A stretch of 64,000 nucleotides of DNA. It comes from Burhinus oedicnemus. Taxonomy: Eukaryota; Chordata; Aves; Charadriiformes; Burhinidae. The first letter of the stretch is position 1; every line of letters begins with the position of its first letter. Both the position numbers and the translations under genes were made by a program. The stretch lies in assembly GCA_008921705.1 (NCBI GenBank), contig VFFE01007078.1, positions 8,353-72,352 of the forward strand, given 5' to 3'. Of this stretch, positions 37,857 to 64,000 are shown in pieces. The notes under the pieces are model-generated. The model did not search any database, was not told where the DNA came from, and saw only the letters and a list, made by a program, of their open reading frames with translations.

Positions 37857-38498
37857 CTCGCCGCCGCCGCTTCCCTGACTCAGCGCCGCCGGAAGAGCCG
37901 AGCCGGGCCGGGCCGGGCCGGTGGGTGCTGCCCCCTGCCGGCCCGGCGGGCTCCGAGCCCGCTCTCCGCCGCGGGCTGTCCCGCCTCCGCCTCCAGCTGT
38001 CCACAGAGCGCTGCGGAACCCTCCCCGGGGATTACCCCTAGCTCCTTCATGCCGCTGCCCCCCGGCGAGGCGCCGCGGCGCCGCGCTGGCTGCCCGCCGG
38101 GGCTGAGGCGAGGGAGAGACGCGGGAGCCCTCGGCCCCTGCCCCATCCCGCTGCCGGGGTGCTCCGCCTCGGCGCGCTGCTGCTGCCGGGCTGCACCAAC
38201 CCAGACGCGTCCCCGAGGACCTCCCGGCCGGACTTTGCCCGCTGCCCCCGCGGCACCTCCCGCCGCCCCCAGCCAGGACGGGACAGGGCGCTCCGGAGCT
38301 CCTGCCAGTCCCCCATACGCCCGGCGGGAAGGGGGGGCCTCTCGGCCGCCGCCCAGTGAGGAAACGCGGGTCCCGCCGGCGCTGAGGCGCCCCCCGGGGC
38401 ACCGAGCGGAGGGTCCGGGGCCGCAGGCGGCCCGCCCCCGCCGGCTGCCGAGCCGCGACGCCCCGCCCGCTCCCTCCGCGGGCGGCTCAGCGGGCGCC
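37857..38498. promoter_or_regulatory. Bidirectional NOMO/ABCC6 promoter interval
   Basis: 642 bp separate the two divergent ATG codons. No TATA box is seen. There is an ETS/GABP-type CCGGAAG at about 37889, GC boxes close upstream of the ABCC6 start (CCCGCCCCCG at 38431-38440, CCCCGCCCGC at 38461-38470) and a GGGCC repeat near the NOMO start. This fits a housekeeping-type CpG-island promoter. Transcription start sites cannot be placed from sequence. Confidence 0.75.
37905..37925 (+). promoter_or_regulatory. Potential G-quadruplex in the NOMO 5' leader region
   Basis: Four GGG runs at 37905, 37910, 37915 and 37923 with loops of 2, 2 and 5 nt, created by a GGGCC pentamer repeat about 50 bp upstream of the NOMO ATG. 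The G-rich strand is the plus strand. Confidence 0.5.

Positions 38499-64000
<25,502 letters not shown>

Overview
This is vertebrate genomic DNA, almost certainly from a bird. It holds two conserved multi-exon genes with short introns, and every large dispersed repeat is a CR1 LINE ending in the ATTCTATGAT-type tail typical of avian genomes. No prokaryotic, phage or CRISPR features are present.

Layout: (1) 1-735 is a degraded, minus-strand CR1 fragment cut by the window edge. (2) About 736-8950 is AT-rich intergenic DNA with no supportable gene. (3) 9836-37856, minus strand, is a complete NOMO (nodal modulator, BOS complex) gene. I placed 31 coding exons; all splice phases close and they give one open frame of 1,208 residues. 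(4) 37857-38498 is a 642-bp GC-rich interval between two divergent start codons, a bidirectional CpG-island promoter. (5) 38499 to the window end, plus strand, is an ABCC6-type (MRP6) ABC transporter. Thirty complete exons and the start of a 31st give 1,489 residues, and the window ends about 16 codons before the expected stop. The head-to-head NOMO/ABCC6 order matches human 16p13.11 (from memory of that locus), so this is conserved synteny rather than a new cluster.

Repeats: two CR1 3' ends lie in NOMO intron 25 (one keeps a 170-codon open frame), a CR1 tail lies in NOMO intron 2, and CR1 3' ends lie in ABCC6 introns 20 and 22. A perfect 77-bp tandem duplication and several microsatellites complete the set.

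Functionally, NOMO is an ER-membrane component of the multipass-protein translocon, and ABCC6 is a multipass plasma-membrane exporter. They share a promoter region but are not known to share a pathway. The least explained signal is on the minus strand inside ABCC6 intron 1 (39026-39211, possibly joined to 39717 and beyond). It is an exon-like open stretch with a good 3' splice site and protein-like composition that I cannot assign to any family.

Exon coordinates were read by eye from splice consensus, phase continuity and remembered human protein sequences. No alignment was run.
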